From positions 2,146 to 15,446 of the forward strand of contig DDNW01000137.1 in NCBI GenBank assembly GCA_002341345.1: DNA of 13,301 nt, written 5' to 3'. Below, in pieces: positions 12,680-13,301 of the stretch; within the stretch, counting starts at the first letter, position 1, and each line of letters begins with the position of its first letter. This DNA comes from Erythrobacter sp. UBA2510. GTDB lineage: Bacteria; Pseudomonadota; Alphaproteobacteria; Sphingomonadales; Sphingomonadaceae. Under the pieces are notes generated by a model. It did no database searches, was not told the DNA's origin, and worked only from the letters and a program-made list of their open reading frames with translations. The position numbers and the translations under genes were made by a program.

Positions 12680-13301
12680 TCAGAACTCCGGCAGGAAATC
12701 AGGATCACCGCGATCGGCGGCGACAGCGCGTCGGACGGTTTCGAGGTTGCGGTCATCGGACGGATCGGCGCCGTCCTGCGGATCCGGTGACAATTCGTGC
12801 TCAGGTTCCGCACAATGAGCCTCAGCCGTGATCTCATGTTCCGGCTCCCGGGTGCGTTTCAGTGAGAGGCCGTCCGTCTCGCCGGGACGTGGCTCTGCTG
12901 CCTCGGCGGCAACCGGCGCGGCAACGCATGTCGTCCAGGCGGCGGCGGAGGCATCGCCGGTCCATTCGACGGACGCGGGCGGCAAGACCCGCCGCGTGAA
13001 ATTCGCGTCCTCATAATAGCGCAGCTTCTTAGCGAGCACCGGCGGCGTGCCGGAGACCATGACGATCTCGTCGGTCGGCGCGAGTTGCATGACCTCGCCA
13101 GGCGTGACAAGGGCGCGCTGGGTTTCCTGACGCGAGACCATCATATGTGAGAGCCAGGGCGCGAGCCGGTGGCCGGTATAGTTCTTCTGGGACCGGAGTT
13201 CCGTCGTCGTACCGAGGGCATCGGAGACCCGCCTTGCGGTGCGCTCATCATTGGTCGCAAAACTGATCCGCACATGGCAGTTGTCGAGGATCGAATTGTT
13301 C
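12680..13301 (-). CDS. traG: TraG/VirD4-type conjugal transfer coupling protein, C-terminal part
   Basis: The minus-strand frame is open to the window edge, so only about 206 C-terminal residues are visible. It is not a new gene starting at the GTG near 13273: the upstream codons (NNSILDNCH) continue the family sequence. The segment running from ILDNCHVRISFATNDERTAR through VSDALG, NYTGHRLAPWLSHMMVSRQE, LVTPGEVMQL and KKLRYYEDANF is the conserved end of the ATPase domain of TraG coupling proteins. The Walker motifs lie outside the window. After about residue 100 comes a long tail rich in Ala, Pro, Glu and Asp, which is weakly conserved in general. TraG links the relaxosome to the type IV secretion channel at the inner membrane. 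Together with copG it marks the backbone of a trb-type conjugative element. Confidence 0.93.
   Translation of the reverse strand, partial: NNSILDNCHVRISFATNDERTARRVSDALGTTTELRSQKNYTGHRLAPWLSHMMVSRQETQRALVTPGEVMQLAPTDEIVMVSGTPPVLAKKLRYYEDANFTRRVLPPASVEWTGDASAAAWTTCVAAPVAAEAAEPRPGETDGLSLKRTREPEHEITAEAHCAEPEHELSPDPQDGADPSDDRNLETVRRAVAADRGDPDFLPEF

Noticed and set aside
12676..12837. Longer N-terminus for the copG protein
   Set aside because: The extension lies inside traG in another frame, and the ribbon-helix-helix domain starts right after the ATG at 12675.
1..13301. CRISPR array, tRNA, rRNA or intact insertion sequence
   Set aside because: No regularly spaced repeats, no cloverleaf or CCA end, and no transposase or terminal inverted repeats could be recognised by reading both strands.

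Overview
The window looks like accessory DNA of an alphaproteobacterium, most likely a sphingomonad or relative (Novosphingobium/Erythrobacter type). This is inferred from the moderately high GC, the CYP153-type P450 with its ferredoxin, and the alphaproteobacterial-style traG-copG conjugation genes at the right edge; no rRNA or tRNA is present to fix the taxon.

Left region (1-5355). A divergent pair of transcription units flanks a 190-bp control region. To the left runs a GntR/FCD regulator (cut by the window edge). To the right runs an apparent operon: CYP153-family terminal hydroxylase, putidaredoxin-type [2Fe-2S] ferredoxin, and two different acyl-CoA dehydrogenases that resemble the alpha and beta subunits of a heteromeric (alpha2beta2) enzyme. 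Two 24-bp inverted repeats with the same 12-bp core each lie on a predicted -10 element, one per promoter, so the regulator probably controls both itself and the operon. The simplest reading is oxidation of an alkyl terminus to an acid, activation to a CoA ester by enzymes encoded elsewhere, then alpha,beta-desaturation. A long-insert NUDIX hydrolase converges on the operon from the right.

Middle region (5686-11782). A tightly packed minus-strand operon encodes an alpha/beta hydrolase, a PaaI-like hotdog thioesterase, an RND membrane-fusion lipoprotein and an RND (HAE-1 type) pump. All three junctions are 4-base ATGA/GTGA overlaps. A MarR regulator is transcribed divergently, and the 67-bp gap holds overlapping back-to-back promoters on an imperfect inverted repeat. 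I read this as an inducible module that hydrolyses esters or thioesters and exports the product; the substrate is unknown.

Right region (11783-13301). About 500 bp with no convincing gene leads to a minus-strand copG-like gene and the 3' part of traG/virD4, the coupling ATPase of a conjugative element. The trbB gene expected next after copG in such elements is absent; the catabolic/efflux cargo begins instead. The window therefore seems to span the junction between a conjugative element backbone and its cargo, or a truncated element.
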